Assembly (NCBI GenBank): GCA_016875645.1 | Contig: VGPE01000003.1 | Span: 1-33,604 of the forward strand | Direction: 5' to 3' | Source of the DNA: Chloroflexota bacterium | GTDB lineage: Bacteria; Chloroflexota; Limnocylindria; Limnocylindrales; CSP1-4 | DNA length: 33,604 nucleotides | Shown: positions 1-7,575 of the stretch, in pieces | Layout of the letters: each line of letters starts with the position of its first letter | How positions within the stretch are numbered: position 1 is the stretch's first letter | Notes under the pieces: model-generated | Databases searched by the model: none | What the model saw: the letters and a program-made list of their open reading frames with translations, nothing else | Told to the model about the DNA's origin: nothing | Position numbers and translations under genes: made by a program

Positions 1-5
1 CCCGA

Positions 6-20
6 TACTCCGGGGGAGTA
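6..20. promoter_or_regulatory. CsoR-type operator-like palindrome
   Basis: A perfect inverted repeat, TACTCC-GGG-GGAGTA, ends 10 bases before the csoR start codon. CsoR-family repressors bind GC-rich pseudo-palindromes with TA-flanked C/G runs, so autoregulation is a reasonable inference. The right arm (GGGGGAG) may also serve as a distant ribosome binding site. The window begins just upstream, so the promoter itself cannot be seen. Confidence 0.5.
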
Positions 21-30
21 CCATTCGAGC

Positions 31-378
31 ATGGTCATCGAGCACCGCCCGGACGAGCCCGGCGAGACGTTCCGGCATGCCTACACGAAGGACAAGTCGC
101 AGCTCCTGCGCCGCCTGAGCCGGATCGAGGGCCAGGTGCGCGGCATCGGCCGGATGATCGAGCGCGATGAGTACTGCGTCGACATCCTCCAGCAGACCTC
201 TGCGCTTCGAGCCGCCGTGGACGCTCTCGCCATCCTGGTGCTCGAGGATCACGTCCAGGGTTGCGTGCGGACGGCCGCCGAGCGCGGTGAAGCCGACGTG
301 TACGCGGCCGAGGTCCTCGATGTGGTGCGCCGGACGCTGGGACGCCCGACCCGAGGCGGAGGCCCACGGACCGGCTGA
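31..378 (+). CDS. csoR: CsoR/RcnR-family metal-sensing transcriptional repressor
   Basis: This 115-residue all-helical protein belongs to the DUF156 (CsoR/RcnR/FrmR) family, whose tetramers release DNA when they bind Cu(I) or another metal or an electrophile. The family core RLSRIEGQVRGI is at residues 28-39. The CsoR ligand triad is present as C49 (in EYCVDI), H74 (DHVQGC) and C78, which favours Cu(I) or a related thiophilic signal over the RcnR nickel/cobalt pattern. Length is close to the usual 90-120 residues. No copper ATPase or CopZ follows, so the target genes may lie upstream of the window or the repressor may act elsewhere. A palindrome at 6-20 suggests self-control. The ATG at 31 is the first start available. 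The family is secure; the effector is inferred. Confidence 0.85.
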   Translation: MVIEHRPDEPGETFRHAYTKDKSQLLRRLSRIEGQVRGIGRMIERDEYCVDILQQTSALRAAVDALAILVLEDHVQGCVRTAAERGEADVYAAEVLDVVRRTLGRPTRGGGPRTG

Positions 379-388
379 TCGCCGGTCC
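368..388 (+). terminator. hairpin over the csoR stop codon
   Basis: GGACCGGC (368-375) and GCCGGTCC (381-388) form a perfect 8-bp stem around a 5-nt loop containing most of the csoR stop codon. Only a short TTCT follows, so it is a weak intrinsic terminator or an mRNA 3'-end hairpin. Confidence 0.45.
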
Positions 389-599
389 TTCTGCCGTGCA
401 AATCTCGGCAGGTCGGGTGAAGACGCATCGAACGATGGGCGGGGGGATCGGGCCCGTCCTGATCGCCGCCGGGGAGCGGATCGCGAGGCGTCGTTCCATG
501 CGCCTGCGCGCGATCACGGGTGGAGTGAGCGAAGCTCCCGGGCGCCGGTCGCCCTGACGAGGCGGAAGGCCGAGCACGGGTCGTGGAGAGGCCGCCGTG

Positions 600-640
600 T
601 TATCCACGATTTCCGGAAGTCCTCCACCGTTCGTGGATAA
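600..640. repeat. inverted pair of DnaA-box-like sites in the csoR-rsmG gap
   Basis: TTATCCACGA (600-609) and its exact complement TCGTGGATAA (631-640) form a perfect 10-bp inverted repeat with 21 bases between the arms. The inner part contains the 8-bp palindrome TTCCGGAA (611-618). The first nine bases of each arm match the DnaA box TTATCCACA at 8 of 9 positions. The rest of the 379-851 gap shows no convincing gene, no RNA gene and no clearly AT-rich unwinding region. The pair could be DnaA-binding sites, an operator for another dimeric regulator, or an mRNA hairpin. Confidence 0.45.
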
Positions 641-645
641 GGCCG

Positions 646-674
646 TTGACGCCGCCGGTGGCCGCTCGTAGCGT
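646..674 (+). promoter_or_regulatory. possible sigma70-type promoter upstream of rsmG
   Basis: TTGACG (646-651) and TAGCGT (669-674) are spaced by 17 bases. The -35 match is good and the -10 match is poor. It would leave a leader of about 170 nt before rsmG and lies 5 bases after the DnaA-box-like pair, so binding there could influence it. Confidence 0.2.
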
Positions 675-851
675 CGCCCTTCCGCACGGCCCGCAGGGGA
701 ACCCGGGTAACGTGATCCGCCAGGGGTCCGGGGAAACCCGGCCACTTCGCACCGGACGGATCATGGAAAACCGCGATGTCGGCAGTGCGCAGCAGTCGAT
801 GACGGGAGCGGCTCGCGTCTCGGGTCCGGTCGTGACCTGGCGCACTGGCCG

Positions 852-1634
852 ATGATGACGCGCGACGAGCCGCTCCCGCCTCGCCCCGGGCGCATCGCGT
901 TGCCGGGATCTGTATCCGCCACACCTCCGTTGCCGGCCTCGACCCGGGCCCTGCTCGATTCGGGCCTCGAGCGTCTCGGCCTCGAATTGCCTGCCGGCGC
1001 TCGCGCGGCTCTGGAGGGCCACGCCCGGCTGCTGCTGGCCTGGACACCACACATCAACCTCACGGCGATCCGCGAGCCCGCCGACGTCGCCCGCGAGCAC
1101 CTGCTCGACTCACTCGCAGCCGTCGGGCTGCTGCGCTCGGGCGGCGTGCGCCGGCTGCTCGACCTGGGCAGCGGAGGCGGATTCCCTGGCATCCCGCTGG
1201 CGATCGCGCTGCCCGAGTCAACGGTGATCCTCGTGGAATCGATCGCAAAGAAGGCACGGTTCCTGGGGGTGGCGGTCGACGCACTCGGTCTGGGGGACCG
1301 GGTCGCGGTTCGAAACGCACGCGCCGAAGCCCTCGCCGCGTTGACCGGCTCCCCCGGCCTGCCCGTGGAGGCCGTCTGCGTCCGTGCCGTCGCCGGCCTC
1401 GGCGCCGTGGCCGGTCTCGCGGCACCCCTCCTGGCCCCCGGCGGCTGGCTCGTCGCATGGAAGCGCGGCGATGTCGCCGCGGAGATCGCGGCCGCCGGTC
1501 CGGACCTCGAGGCCAGCGGGTTCGGCCCGGCCCTCGCCCACACCGTTGACGTGGCGGGACTGGAAGACCATCGCCTCGTCGTCGCGACGCTGGTCCGCCC
1601 GCCTCCCCGGCGGGCTCATCGGCGGGCACGCTAG
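852..1634 (+). CDS. rsmG: 16S rRNA (guanine527-N7)-methyltransferase RsmG (GidB)
   Basis: RsmG uses S-adenosylmethionine to methylate N7 of G527 in the 530 loop of 16S rRNA. The protein (260 residues) shows the family blocks in order: NLTAIREPADVAREHLLDSL around residues 70-90, the SAM loop LLDLGSGGGFPGIPLA (D104 in LDLGSGGG), VESIAKKARFL, and RAVAGL. Typical members are about 210 residues; the extra length is a roughly 45-residue proline- and leucine-rich N-terminus. Two ATG codons in a row (852, 855) have no clear ribosome binding site, so the true start could be further downstream. The gene is often near oriC in other bacteria, which makes the DnaA-box-like pair upstream notable. No parA/parB or gidA is seen next to it. 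Confidence 0.9.
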   Translation: MMTRDEPLPPRPGRIALPGSVSATPPLPASTRALLDSGLERLGLELPAGARAALEGHARLLLAWTPHINLTAIREPADVAREHLLDSLAAVGLLRSGGVRRLLDLGSGGGFPGIPLAIALPESTVILVESIAKKARFLGVAVDALGLGDRVAVRNARAEALAALTGSPGLPVEAVCVRAVAGLGAVAGLAAPLLAPGGWLVAWKRGDVAAEIAAAGPDLEASGFGPALAHTVDVAGLEDHRLVVATLVRPPPRRAHRRAR

Positions 1635-1674
1635 GCTCATCTCCATGCCCCTTCCGCCCCGGCTCCCCTGAAGC

Positions 1675-2397
1675 GTGCGGGTCCTGATCGTCTCGGACGT
1701 GCACGCGAACCTGCGTGCGCTCGACGCCGTCCTCGAAGCGGCCGGCTCCGTTGATGCTGTCTGGCATCTCGGCGACGTGGTCGGGTACGGCCCCGACCCG
1801 GACGCCGTGGTGGATCGACTCCGGTCGCGGGGAGCGGTCGGCGTTCGCGGCAACCACGATGCGGCGGCACTCGGCGGCCGTGAGATCGAGCAGTTCAACG
1901 CGTACGCGCGACGCGCGATGGAGTGGACGCGCGACGCGATCCGCGAGGAGACGCGCGCCTGGCTCGCGGATCTCCCAGAGCGACTGATGATCGGCCAGTT
2001 CACGTTGGTCCACGGCAGTCCACGAGACCCGATCTGGGAGTACATCAGCTCGGGCCCCGTGGCGCGCGCGAACCTCTCGGCCTTCGAAACCGCGTATTGC
2101 CTCCACGGGCATACACACGTGCCGGCGGCCTTCCGCGACGATGATGGGCGGCTCACGTCGATCGCGCCCGCGGGGGGCTCGTCGCTGGTGTTGGACTCGC
2201 GGCGGGTCCTGCTCAACCCGGGCAGCGTCGGCCAGCCCCGTGACGGGATCGCGACCGCGAGTTACCTCGTGCTGGACCTGGAACGACGTGAGACCCGTTG
2301 GCGACGGGCGGCCTACGACATCGGCGCCACCCAGGCGGCGATGACGGCGCTCGGCCTTCCGCCGCCGCTCGTGGCCCGCCTGAAACACGGCGTGTGA
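1675..2397 (+). CDS. calcineurin-like metallophosphoesterase (YfcE/MJ0936-like)
   Basis: This 240-residue two-metal phosphoesterase shows all the family motifs: SDVHAN (D8, H10), LGDVVGYG (D34), RGNHD (N60, H61), VHGSPRDP and HGHTHVP. It matches the COG0639-like single-domain phosphodiesterases that hydrolyse phosphodiester or pyrophosphate bonds in small nucleotides or model substrates. The natural substrate cannot be told from the sequence. It is read from GTG at 1675 because the upstream ATG at 1645 hits a stop after eight codons. It follows rsmG by 40 bases. Its TGA overlaps the ATG of a 36-residue minicistron (TGATG at 2395-2399) that leads into the kimA-like gene, so it may be co-transcribed with the potassium cluster. 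Confidence 0.85.
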   Translation: MRVLIVSDVHANLRALDAVLEAAGSVDAVWHLGDVVGYGPDPDAVVDRLRSRGAVGVRGNHDAAALGGREIEQFNAYARRAMEWTRDAIREETRAWLADLPERLMIGQFTLVHGSPRDPIWEYISSGPVARANLSAFETAYCLHGHTHVPAAFRDDDGRLTSIAPAGGSSLVLDSRRVLLNPGSVGQPRDGIATASYLVLDLERRETRWRRAAYDIGATQAAMTALGLPPPLVARLKHGV

Positions 2398-2507
2398 TGA
2401 CGCGACCCCGTGATAGCCTCCGGCCGATGTCCAACCCGCCGCGAGGCCAGGGGGCGCGCGGCCACCCGGGTCCAGCCCTGCTGCGAAGGCGATTCCTGAG
2501 CCGGTGA
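2397..2507 (+). CDS. relay minicistron between metallophosphoesterase and kimA-like gene
   Basis: A 36-codon ORF starts at an ATG sharing one base with the upstream TGA (TGATG) and ends with a TGA overlapping the next gene's GTG (GTGA at 2504-2507). The product is Arg/Pro/Gly-rich, with no recognisable domain. An internal ATG at 2427 is preceded by TAGCCT and a 7-nt gap, so a shorter leaderless form is possible. Its likely role, if translated, is to carry ribosomes from one gene to the next. Chance is not excluded for this copy alone; the same layout recurs at 28493 and 30727. Confidence 0.45.
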   Translation: MTRPRDSLRPMSNPPRGQGARGHPGPALLRRRFLSR

Positions 2508-4513
2508 GCGACCCAAGCCGACCCCTTCCGGGGCGCAAGATCGCCGATCGTCGTGTCCGCGTGGAGCGACCCCACGCGGCGTACTTCCGATACACCGGAC
2601 GAGGCCAGCTCAAGGCCAAGCCGGCGGCCAGTCTCCCCACCACCCCGGCCGGCCGCCTCGCGGCGCGCCTGAAGTCGATTGCCCTCGGGCGCCCCCTTGC
2701 CAACGAGGAGGAGGCCGGCGAGCGCCTGAGCAAGAAGAAGGCGCTCGCGATCTTCAGTTCCGACGCGATCTCGTCCTCGGCGTACGCGACCGAGGAGATC
2801 GTCCGCGTCCTCGTCCTGGGCGGAGTGGCAGCTCTGGCGCTGAGCCTGCCGGTCAGCATCGCCATCGCCCTCCTCCTGGGCGTCGTGGCGTTCAGCTACC
2901 GCCAGGTCTGCATCGCCTATCCGACGGGCGGTGGCTCCTACTCGGTCTCGAAGGCGAACTTCGGCAAGATCGCTTCACTCGTCGCCGCCTCGGCGCTCCT
3001 GATCGACTACACGCTCACGGTCGCCGTGTCGACGTCGTCGGCCGTGGAGCAGATCGTCTCGGCGGTCCCGAGCGTGGCGCCGATCGCCGTGCTGATCGGC
3101 GTCGGCGCGATTGCGCTGCTCACGATCGGCAACCTGCGCGGGCTGCGCGAGGCAGGGAACATCTTCGCGGTCCCGACGTACCTGTTCCTGGGCGCGGCGC
3201 TGCTCACGATCGTGCTCGGGGTCATCCAGGTCCTGGGCGGCGACCAGGCCGCCTACACGGCCGAGCAGCTTGCCCGTCAGCAGTCCTCGGTCGAGTCGTT
3301 GAGCATGATCCTCGTACTTCGGGCGTTCGCGTCGGGCGCGGTCGCGCTGACTGGCACCGAAGCGATCGCAACGGGCGTGCCCGCGTTCCAGCCACCCGAA
3401 TCAAGGAACGCTGCCACGACCCTTCTCGTGATGGGCGTGCTGCTGGCCACGCTGTTCATCGGCATCACGTTCCTCGCGGTGAACTTCGCGGTGCTGCCGA
3501 TCGAACAGTCGGCGCGCGAGACCGTGATCGCGCAGGTCGCGGCCCACGTCTACGGCGACGGCTCGATTCCATTCTTCCTGTTCCAGGCGTTCACCGCCCT
3601 GTTGCTGTTCCTGGCCGCGAACACGAGCTTTGCCGCGTTCCCGCGCCTCGCCGCGGTCCTCGCCCAGGACGGCTTCTTCCCCCGCCAGTTCTCGTTCCGC
3701 GGCGACCGGCTCGCGTTCTCGATGGGCATCGTGGTGCTGGGCGTCTTCGCCGCGGCCCTCGTGATCGCGGTCGGCGGCCACACCCACACGCTGATTCCCC
3801 TGTACGCGGTCGGGGTGTTCACCGATTTCACGATCAGCCAGGCGGGCATGATCCGCCACTGGCTGCGCGAGCGGCCGCCGGGCTGGCGCTATCGGCTGGC
3901 GATCAACGCGATCGGCTGCGTGGCCACCGCCGTTGTGGCGATCGTCGTCACCACCGTCAAGTTCGTGGACGGCGCGTGGCTGGTGATCCTGCTGATCCCG
4001 ACCTTCGTCGGGCTGATGATGTTCGTTCACCGCCAGTACGCCGAGCAGGCGCGCGAGCTGCATGTCCGCGACGACATCGTGATCCCGGGGCCGCATCGAT
4101 CGCAGCGCGTGGTGATCCCAGTGCCGGGCATCAACCGGGCCGTGGTGCAGGCGGTCAACTTCGCCCGGGCCATCGGGCCTGACATCCGGGGCGTCTACGT
4201 CACCGACGACATCGAGGGAGGCGAGGAACTGCGGCACCGGTGGGAGCGCCAGTTCCCGGAGGTGACCCTGGTGCTCGTCGAGTCGCCGTTTCGCGCGTTC
4301 ATCGGGCCCTTCGTGGCGTATCTCGACGTTCTCGACCGGGAGTGGCCCGCGGAACAGGAGGCGCCGATCACGATCGTGGTCCTGCCCGAGTACGTGGCAC
4401 GCCACTGGTGGGACCGGCTGCTCTACAACCAGACCGCCAAGCGGCTCAAGGCCACTCTCGTCGGCCGCGAGCACACGGTCATCGCGGACGTCCCGTACCG
4501 CCGCGACCACTGA
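2504..4513 (+). CDS. APC-superfamily permease, KimA-like potassium transporter
   Basis: This 669-residue integral membrane protein resembles the KimA (YdaO) branch of the APC superfamily, which imports K+ with protons. A cytosolic N-terminus of about 80 residues leads to the conserved first-helix block SSDAISSSAYATEEI (S85-S86-D87). About twelve membrane segments follow, including YPTGGGSYSVSKANFG and LIDYTLTVAVSTSSA, the KimA-type counterparts of APC helix motifs. A soluble C-terminal domain of about 170 residues follows the last helix. Bacillus KimA is inhibited by c-di-AMP through its soluble part; whether that applies here is unknown. The downstream Usp and two TrkA/RCK proteins support a potassium role. 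An amino acid substrate remains possible because annotation in this superfamily is poor. The GTG start at 2504 overlaps the stop of a minicistron. Confidence 0.75.
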   Translation: MSDPSRPLPGRKIADRRVRVERPHAAYFRYTGRGQLKAKPAASLPTTPAGRLAARLKSIALGRPLANEEEAGERLSKKKALAIFSSDAISSSAYATEEIVRVLVLGGVAALALSLPVSIAIALLLGVVAFSYRQVCIAYPTGGGSYSVSKANFGKIASLVAASALLIDYTLTVAVSTSSAVEQIVSAVPSVAPIAVLIGVGAIALLTIGNLRGLREAGNIFAVPTYLFLGAALLTIVLGVIQVLGGDQAAYTAEQLARQQSSVESLSMILVLRAFASGAVALTGTEAIATGVPAFQPPESRNAATTLLVMGVLLATLFIGITFLAVNFAVLPIEQSARETVIAQVAAHVYGDGSIPFFLFQAFTALLLFLAANTSFAAFPRLAAVLAQDGFFPRQFSFRGDRLAFSMGIVVLGVFAAALVIAVGGHTHTLIPLYAVGVFTDFTISQAGMIRHWLRERPPGWRYRLAINAIGCVATAVVAIVVTTVKFVDGAWLVILLIPTFVGLMMFVHRQYAEQARELHVRDDIVIPGPHRSQRVVIPVPGINRAVVQAVNFARAIGPDIRGVYVTDDIEGGEELRHRWERQFPEVTLVLVESPFRAFIGPFVAYLDVLDREWPAEQEAPITIVVLPEYVARHWWDRLLYNQTAKRLKATLVGREHTVIADVPYRRDH

Positions 4514-4680
4514 CCGCCGCGGGTGGCGACGCCCGCCCTTCGGCCGGCGGCTGGCCGACCGCCGAGCGCACGTGCCGCCGGTGGTATCGTGACCACCGCG
4601 CGTTCCGGGCCGGCCGGGCGCGAGAGCCGACCGCATTCGTCGCCGGAAACCGCCGCAGACCGCGGCTCGGAGCTGACCCT

Positions 4681-5139
4681 TTGGCGGACGCCAATCACGC
4701 ACCGTTTCGGCGTGCCGTGCTGGCCGTGAACGGCGGGCCGACCGATCGCCAGATCGTGCGCCTGGCCTGCGACCTTGCGAAACCCTGGAAGTCGGAGATC
4801 GTGGCGGTCCACGTGGTGGAGATCGATTGGACGCTCCCGCTCGATGCCGACGTCGCCGGACGCTCGGAGGAGGCGCAGCGCGTGCTCGACTTCGCCGAGG
4901 CCGTGGCGGAGGAATCGAAGTACCGCGTCCAGGTCGTCCTGCTCCAGGCACGCGACGTGGGGGCGGCCCTCGTCGACGAGGCGAGTGAGCGCAACGCCGA
5001 CCTGGTGGTGCTCGGACTGCCGTATCGGACCAGGTTCGGCGGCGACTTCGAGATCGGCCGCACCATTCCGTACGTGCTCAAGAACACCCAGTGCAGCGTC
5101 TGGGTGGTCCGCCAAGCGATGCTCGAGGGTTCCCCATGA
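4681..5139 (+). CDS. universal stress protein (UspA family)
   Basis: This 152-residue single Usp domain has the fold's beta-alpha order: AVLAVNGGPTDRQIVRLACDLA at the N-terminus, IVAVHVVEIDW, the NADLVVLGLPYRTRFGGDFEIG segment, and a terminal CSVWVVRQ strand. The ATP-binding pattern G-2x-G-9x-G(S/T) is only partly kept (GLPYRTRFGGDFEIGRT), so nucleotide binding is uncertain. The TTG at 4681 is chosen because CGGAG lies 8 bases before it and the homology begins there; the open frame continues further upstream but overlaps the kimA-like gene in an unlikely frame. Its stop overlaps the start of the first trkA (ATGA). Usp domains are known partners of cation transporters, so a regulatory role in K+ uptake is inferred. 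Confidence 0.8.
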   Translation: MADANHAPFRRAVLAVNGGPTDRQIVRLACDLAKPWKSEIVAVHVVEIDWTLPLDADVAGRSEEAQRVLDFAEAVAEESKYRVQVVLLQARDVGAALVDEASERNADLVVLGLPYRTRFGGDFEIGRTIPYVLKNTQCSVWVVRQAMLEGSP

Positions 5140-5654
5140 AGGTGGTCATCGTCGGTTGCGGGCGCGTCGGCGCGCTGCTGGCCGCCACGTTCGCGGCAGC
5201 CGGTCACAACGTCTCCATCATCGATACCTCGACGACGGCGTTCGAGCGGCTGCCGTCGTCGTTCCGGGGCGATGCGATCCGCGGCAACGGCACCGACGAG
5301 GCGGTCCTCCGGCGTGCCGGGGCGCAGGACTGCGATCTGTTCCTCGCACTCACAGAGGGTGACAATCGCAACGTGATGTCCGCCCAGCTCGCGGCCGAGG
5401 TGTTCGGCGCGCGCAAGTCCGTCGCCAAGCTCAACGACCCCGTGCGAGCGGAGGCCTACGCCGAGCTCGGAATCGCGACCATCTGCCGCACGTCGCTCAT
5501 GGCGGACGCCATCCTGGCCTTCGCCGGTCTGGCGGGCAGCGGGGCGCCGGTGATCCGGGTGCCCAGCGGCGGCCACGACGATGCGGCTCAGCTTCACGAC
5601 GCGCTCCTCCCGGAACCCGGGGCCGGCGCCGGCTCCACCACGCGAGGTCGGTGA
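5136..5654 (+). CDS. TrkA-N (RCK) potassium-uptake regulatory protein, first copy
   Basis: This 172-residue protein has a Rossmann RCK N-domain. The nucleotide-binding GxGxxG is in VVIVGCGRVGALLA at the N-terminus, followed by a beta-2 acidic residue (IIDTS), GDAIRGNGTDEAVLRRAG, and the LTEGDNRNVMSAQLA block typical of TrkA/KtrA/CeoB. The TrkA-C domain is missing or reduced to a short tail after residue 150, so it is a short CeoB-like form. Its ATG overlaps the uspA stop and only one base separates its own stop from the second trkA, so the two copies are probably made together and could form a heteromeric ring. It binds NAD(H) or ATP in relatives and gates a K+ channel or transporter. Confidence 0.88.
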   Translation: MKVVIVGCGRVGALLAATFAAAGHNVSIIDTSTTAFERLPSSFRGDAIRGNGTDEAVLRRAGAQDCDLFLALTEGDNRNVMSAQLAAEVFGARKSVAKLNDPVRAEAYAELGIATICRTSLMADAILAFAGLAGSGAPVIRVPSGGHDDAAQLHDALLPEPGAGAGSTTRGR

Positions 5655-5655
5655 C

Positions 5656-6339
5656 ATGTTCGTTCTGGTCGTCGGCGGAGGGCGCGTCGGCTACTACCTG
5701 ACGCGCGAGTTGATCCAGTCCGGTCATGAAGTTGTGCTGATGGAGAAGGACCGCGCGCGGGCAACGCAGATCGCCGACGAGATCGGCTCGATCGTCATCC
5801 CCCACGACGGCTGTGAGGGCAAGTACCTCGCCGAGGCCGGTGCGAACCGCGCCGACGTAGTGGCCGCCGTGACCGGCGACGACGAGGACAACCTGGTCAT
5901 CTGCCAGATGGCCAAGCACCACTTCGATGTGCCCAAGACGATCGCGCGCGTGAACAACCCGGCCAACGAGGCGCTCTTCGAGCACCTTGGCGTCGACGAT
6001 CAGATCTCGCCGACCCGGATGATCCTGGCGTCCATCGAGCAGGAGATCCCCGTCCGGGAGCTGCTCCACCTGGCGGCACTCGGCGGCGAGGGTGATCTCG
6101 AACTCATCGAGGCCCAGATCGACGACCGGTCACCGGCCATCGGCCGGGCTGCCCAGGACCTGGGCGTTCCGAACGGCTGCTCGCTGTTCGCCGTGATCCG
6201 CGGCGGCGTGGCGACACCCGTCGGCTCGGACACGGTGCTCCGTCAGGGCGACAAGGTCCTTGCGATCGGCCGCCGAGAGTGCGAAGCGGAGCTGCGCGAG
6301 CAGTTGATCGGGGCGGAGATCGGGGCTCCGGGTCTCTGA
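5656..6339 (+). CDS. TrkA (RCK N+C) potassium-uptake regulatory protein, second copy
   Basis: This 227-residue protein has a complete RCK_N domain (FVLVVGGGRVGYYLTREL, then acidic MEKD at the beta-2 end and VTGDDEDNLVICQMAK). It also has an RCK_C domain from about residue 140 (LELIEAQIDDRSPAIGRAAQDL to GDKVLAIGRRE). RCK_C domains bind small ligands; c-di-AMP is the known one in some Gram-positive relatives. The pair of TrkA genes matches the CeoB/CeoC arrangement of Actinobacteria. The usual TrkH/TrkG channel is absent here, so the kimA-like permease is the likely partner. The ATG at 5656 is preceded by GAGG and follows the previous gene's stop by one base. Confidence 0.88.
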   Translation: MFVLVVGGGRVGYYLTRELIQSGHEVVLMEKDRARATQIADEIGSIVIPHDGCEGKYLAEAGANRADVVAAVTGDDEDNLVICQMAKHHFDVPKTIARVNNPANEALFEHLGVDDQISPTRMILASIEQEIPVRELLHLAALGGEGDLELIEAQIDDRSPAIGRAAQDLGVPNGCSLFAVIRGGVATPVGSDTVLRQGDKVLAIGRRECEAELREQLIGAEIGAPGL

Positions 6340-6461
6340 CGCCCGGCCGTCACGGCCGCGTCCCTCCTTCGCAGGCCGAGCGTATCCCCGTGACGGGTTC
6401 CGTGCCCGCCTGCCCGGAAGCTCCGGGCCCTCGTTGCCTGCCCGCACCACGCCCGCGACTC

Positions 6462-6491
6462 TTGACAATGATGTTGTCAATATTCTAGGAT
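6462..6491 (+). promoter_or_regulatory. hsp20 promoter with HspR-like operator
   Basis: TTGACA (6462-6467) and TAGGAT (6486-6491) are spaced by 18 bases. A perfect inverted repeat, TTGACAA-TGATG-TTGTCAA (6462-6480), covers the -35 box and most of the spacer. HspR repressors bind inverted repeats known as HAIR elements; this differs from the Streptomyces form CTTGAGT-N7-ACTCAAG but shares the CTTGA/TCAA ends. A related sequence occurs at the clpB promoter (11358-11376), and an HspR gene lies downstream. Binding is inferred. The rest of the 6340-6587 gap shows only GC-rich sequence and the hsp20 leader. Confidence 0.65.
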
Positions 6492-6587
6492 GTGCCACAT
6501 CCGGTGCGAGGTGCATCGGACGGGCCCGCGGGTCCACCCCAGGCAACCCGGGCCGGGAGGTCCGGAGATCATTCCAGGAGGTTCGAG

Positions 6588-7109
6588 ATGACGATCGCAC
6601 GGCGGCCGTCGCCGTTCGGCGAGCTCGTTTCGCTCCGCCAGGCGATGGACCGGCTCTTCGAGGACAGCTTCGTTCGGCCCCGCATGTGGGCCGGTTCTGC
6701 ACTCGAGAGCTCCAGTCTCGCCCTCGATGCCAAGGTCACGGCGGACGAGCTGCTCGTCCGGGCGTCGCTCCCCGGGGTCAAGCCCGAGGACGTCGAGATC
6801 ACGATCGAGAACGGGACGTTGACCATCTCCGGCGAGTCCCGGAGCGAGACGAAGGAGGAGTCCGATCAGTACCTGCTGCAGGAGATCCGGCGCGGCACCT
6901 TCGCCCGCTCGGTGACTCTGCCCAACGGCCTCGAGGCGGACAAGGCCGCGGCCACGTTCGACAACGGCATCCTGACCCTGCGCATTCCGCGCGCGGAGCA
7001 GGTGAAGCCACGGACGATCCGGATCACCCCGACAAGCGATGGCTCCGCACGCGACATCAGCACCGCTGGCGCCGGCCACGCCACCGCTCGCATCGAACAG
7101 CCCGCCTGA
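6588..7109 (+). CDS. small heat shock protein, Hsp20/alpha-crystallin family
   Basis: This 173-residue ATP-independent holdase binds unfolding proteins. A short N-terminal arm (FGELVSLRQAMDRLFEDSF) precedes an alpha-crystallin domain at about residues 45-145. That domain contains LPGVKPEDVEITIENGTL, the ISGE strand, and the late block FDNGILTLRIPRAE. A C-terminal IRI (in TIRITP) matches the IxI anchor used in oligomer assembly, followed by an Ala/Gly/Thr tail. The ATG at 6588 has an ideal AGGAGG six bases upstream (6576-6581). It leads the operon with hspR one base after its stop. The promoter carries an inverted repeat likely to be the HspR operator, so heat induction by derepression is expected. 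Confidence 0.92.
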   Translation: MTIARRPSPFGELVSLRQAMDRLFEDSFVRPRMWAGSALESSSLALDAKVTADELLVRASLPGVKPEDVEITIENGTLTISGESRSETKEESDQYLLQEIRRGTFARSVTLPNGLEADKAAATFDNGILTLRIPRAEQVKPRTIRITPTSDGSARDISTAGAGHATARIEQPA

Positions 7110-7110
7110 C

Positions 7111-7488
7111 GTGCACGGCCGCCCCGATCGTGACCCCACTCGCCCGGTCTACGTCATCAGCGTGGCCGCGAGCATCGTCAGCGTCCACCCGCGGACGTTG
7201 CGCATCTACGAGGATGAGGGGCTGATCGCGCCGGCTCGTACCCCCACCAACATCCGGCTCTATAGCGAGAACGACATCCGGCGGGTCCTGTGGATCCGCC
7301 ACCTCACCCAGGAACGAGGCGTCAATCTGGCCGGCATCCGCGTCCTCTTCAAGCTCGAAGAGCGCCTGGGGACGCGGATCCTGGAGCTCCTCTACGACGA
7401 GCGGGCGCGGGATCGCACGGGCGAGCCGGGCACAGCCACCGGCGACCGACCGGTCCGGGTCGGTTCGCGTCGAGGCTGCCAGCCGTGA
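7111..7488 (+). CDS. hspR: HspR, MerR-family heat-shock repressor
   Basis: This 125-residue MerR-type regulator has HspR-specific sequence: VISVAASIVSVHPRTLRIYE (residues 15-34), EDEGLIAPARTPTN, RLYSENDIRRV, and LTQERGVNLAGIRVLF. The GVNLAGI block and the HPRTLRIYE recognition helix separate HspR from metal-sensing MerR proteins, and there are no MerR-type metal cysteines. Known HspR proteins repress dnaK, clpB or lon operons and use DnaK as co-repressor. The GTG at 7111 follows the hsp20 stop by one base, so it is probably translationally coupled. Its position with hsp20, lon, cbpA and clpB, and similar palindromes at two promoters, make it the likely regulator of the block. The C-terminal 30 residues are poorly conserved. 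Confidence 0.88.
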   Translation: MHGRPDRDPTRPVYVISVAASIVSVHPRTLRIYEDEGLIAPARTPTNIRLYSENDIRRVLWIRHLTQERGVNLAGIRVLFKLEERLGTRILELLYDERARDRTGEPGTATGDRPVRVGSRRGCQP

Positions 7489-7575
7489 TCAGCGCCACCA
7501 CGTCACAGATCCGGACGACGGCCGCGATGGCGACGTTGCCCGCGCGCAAGCGAAGCCATCCCCAGAGGAGATTCC

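Noticed and set aside
583..855. 90-codon plus-strand reading frame in the csoR-rsmG gap
   Set aside because: No ribosome binding site, no recognisable domain, and it runs through the DnaA-box-like repeat. High GC makes long chance frames common.
1645..1671. 8-codon ORF (MPLPPRLP) before the metallophosphoesterase, with TAGGCT 7 bases upstream
   Set aside because: Its stop lies three bases before the GTG without overlap, and the TAG of the box is the rsmG stop. It is too short to support as a gene, although it fits the leaderless pattern.
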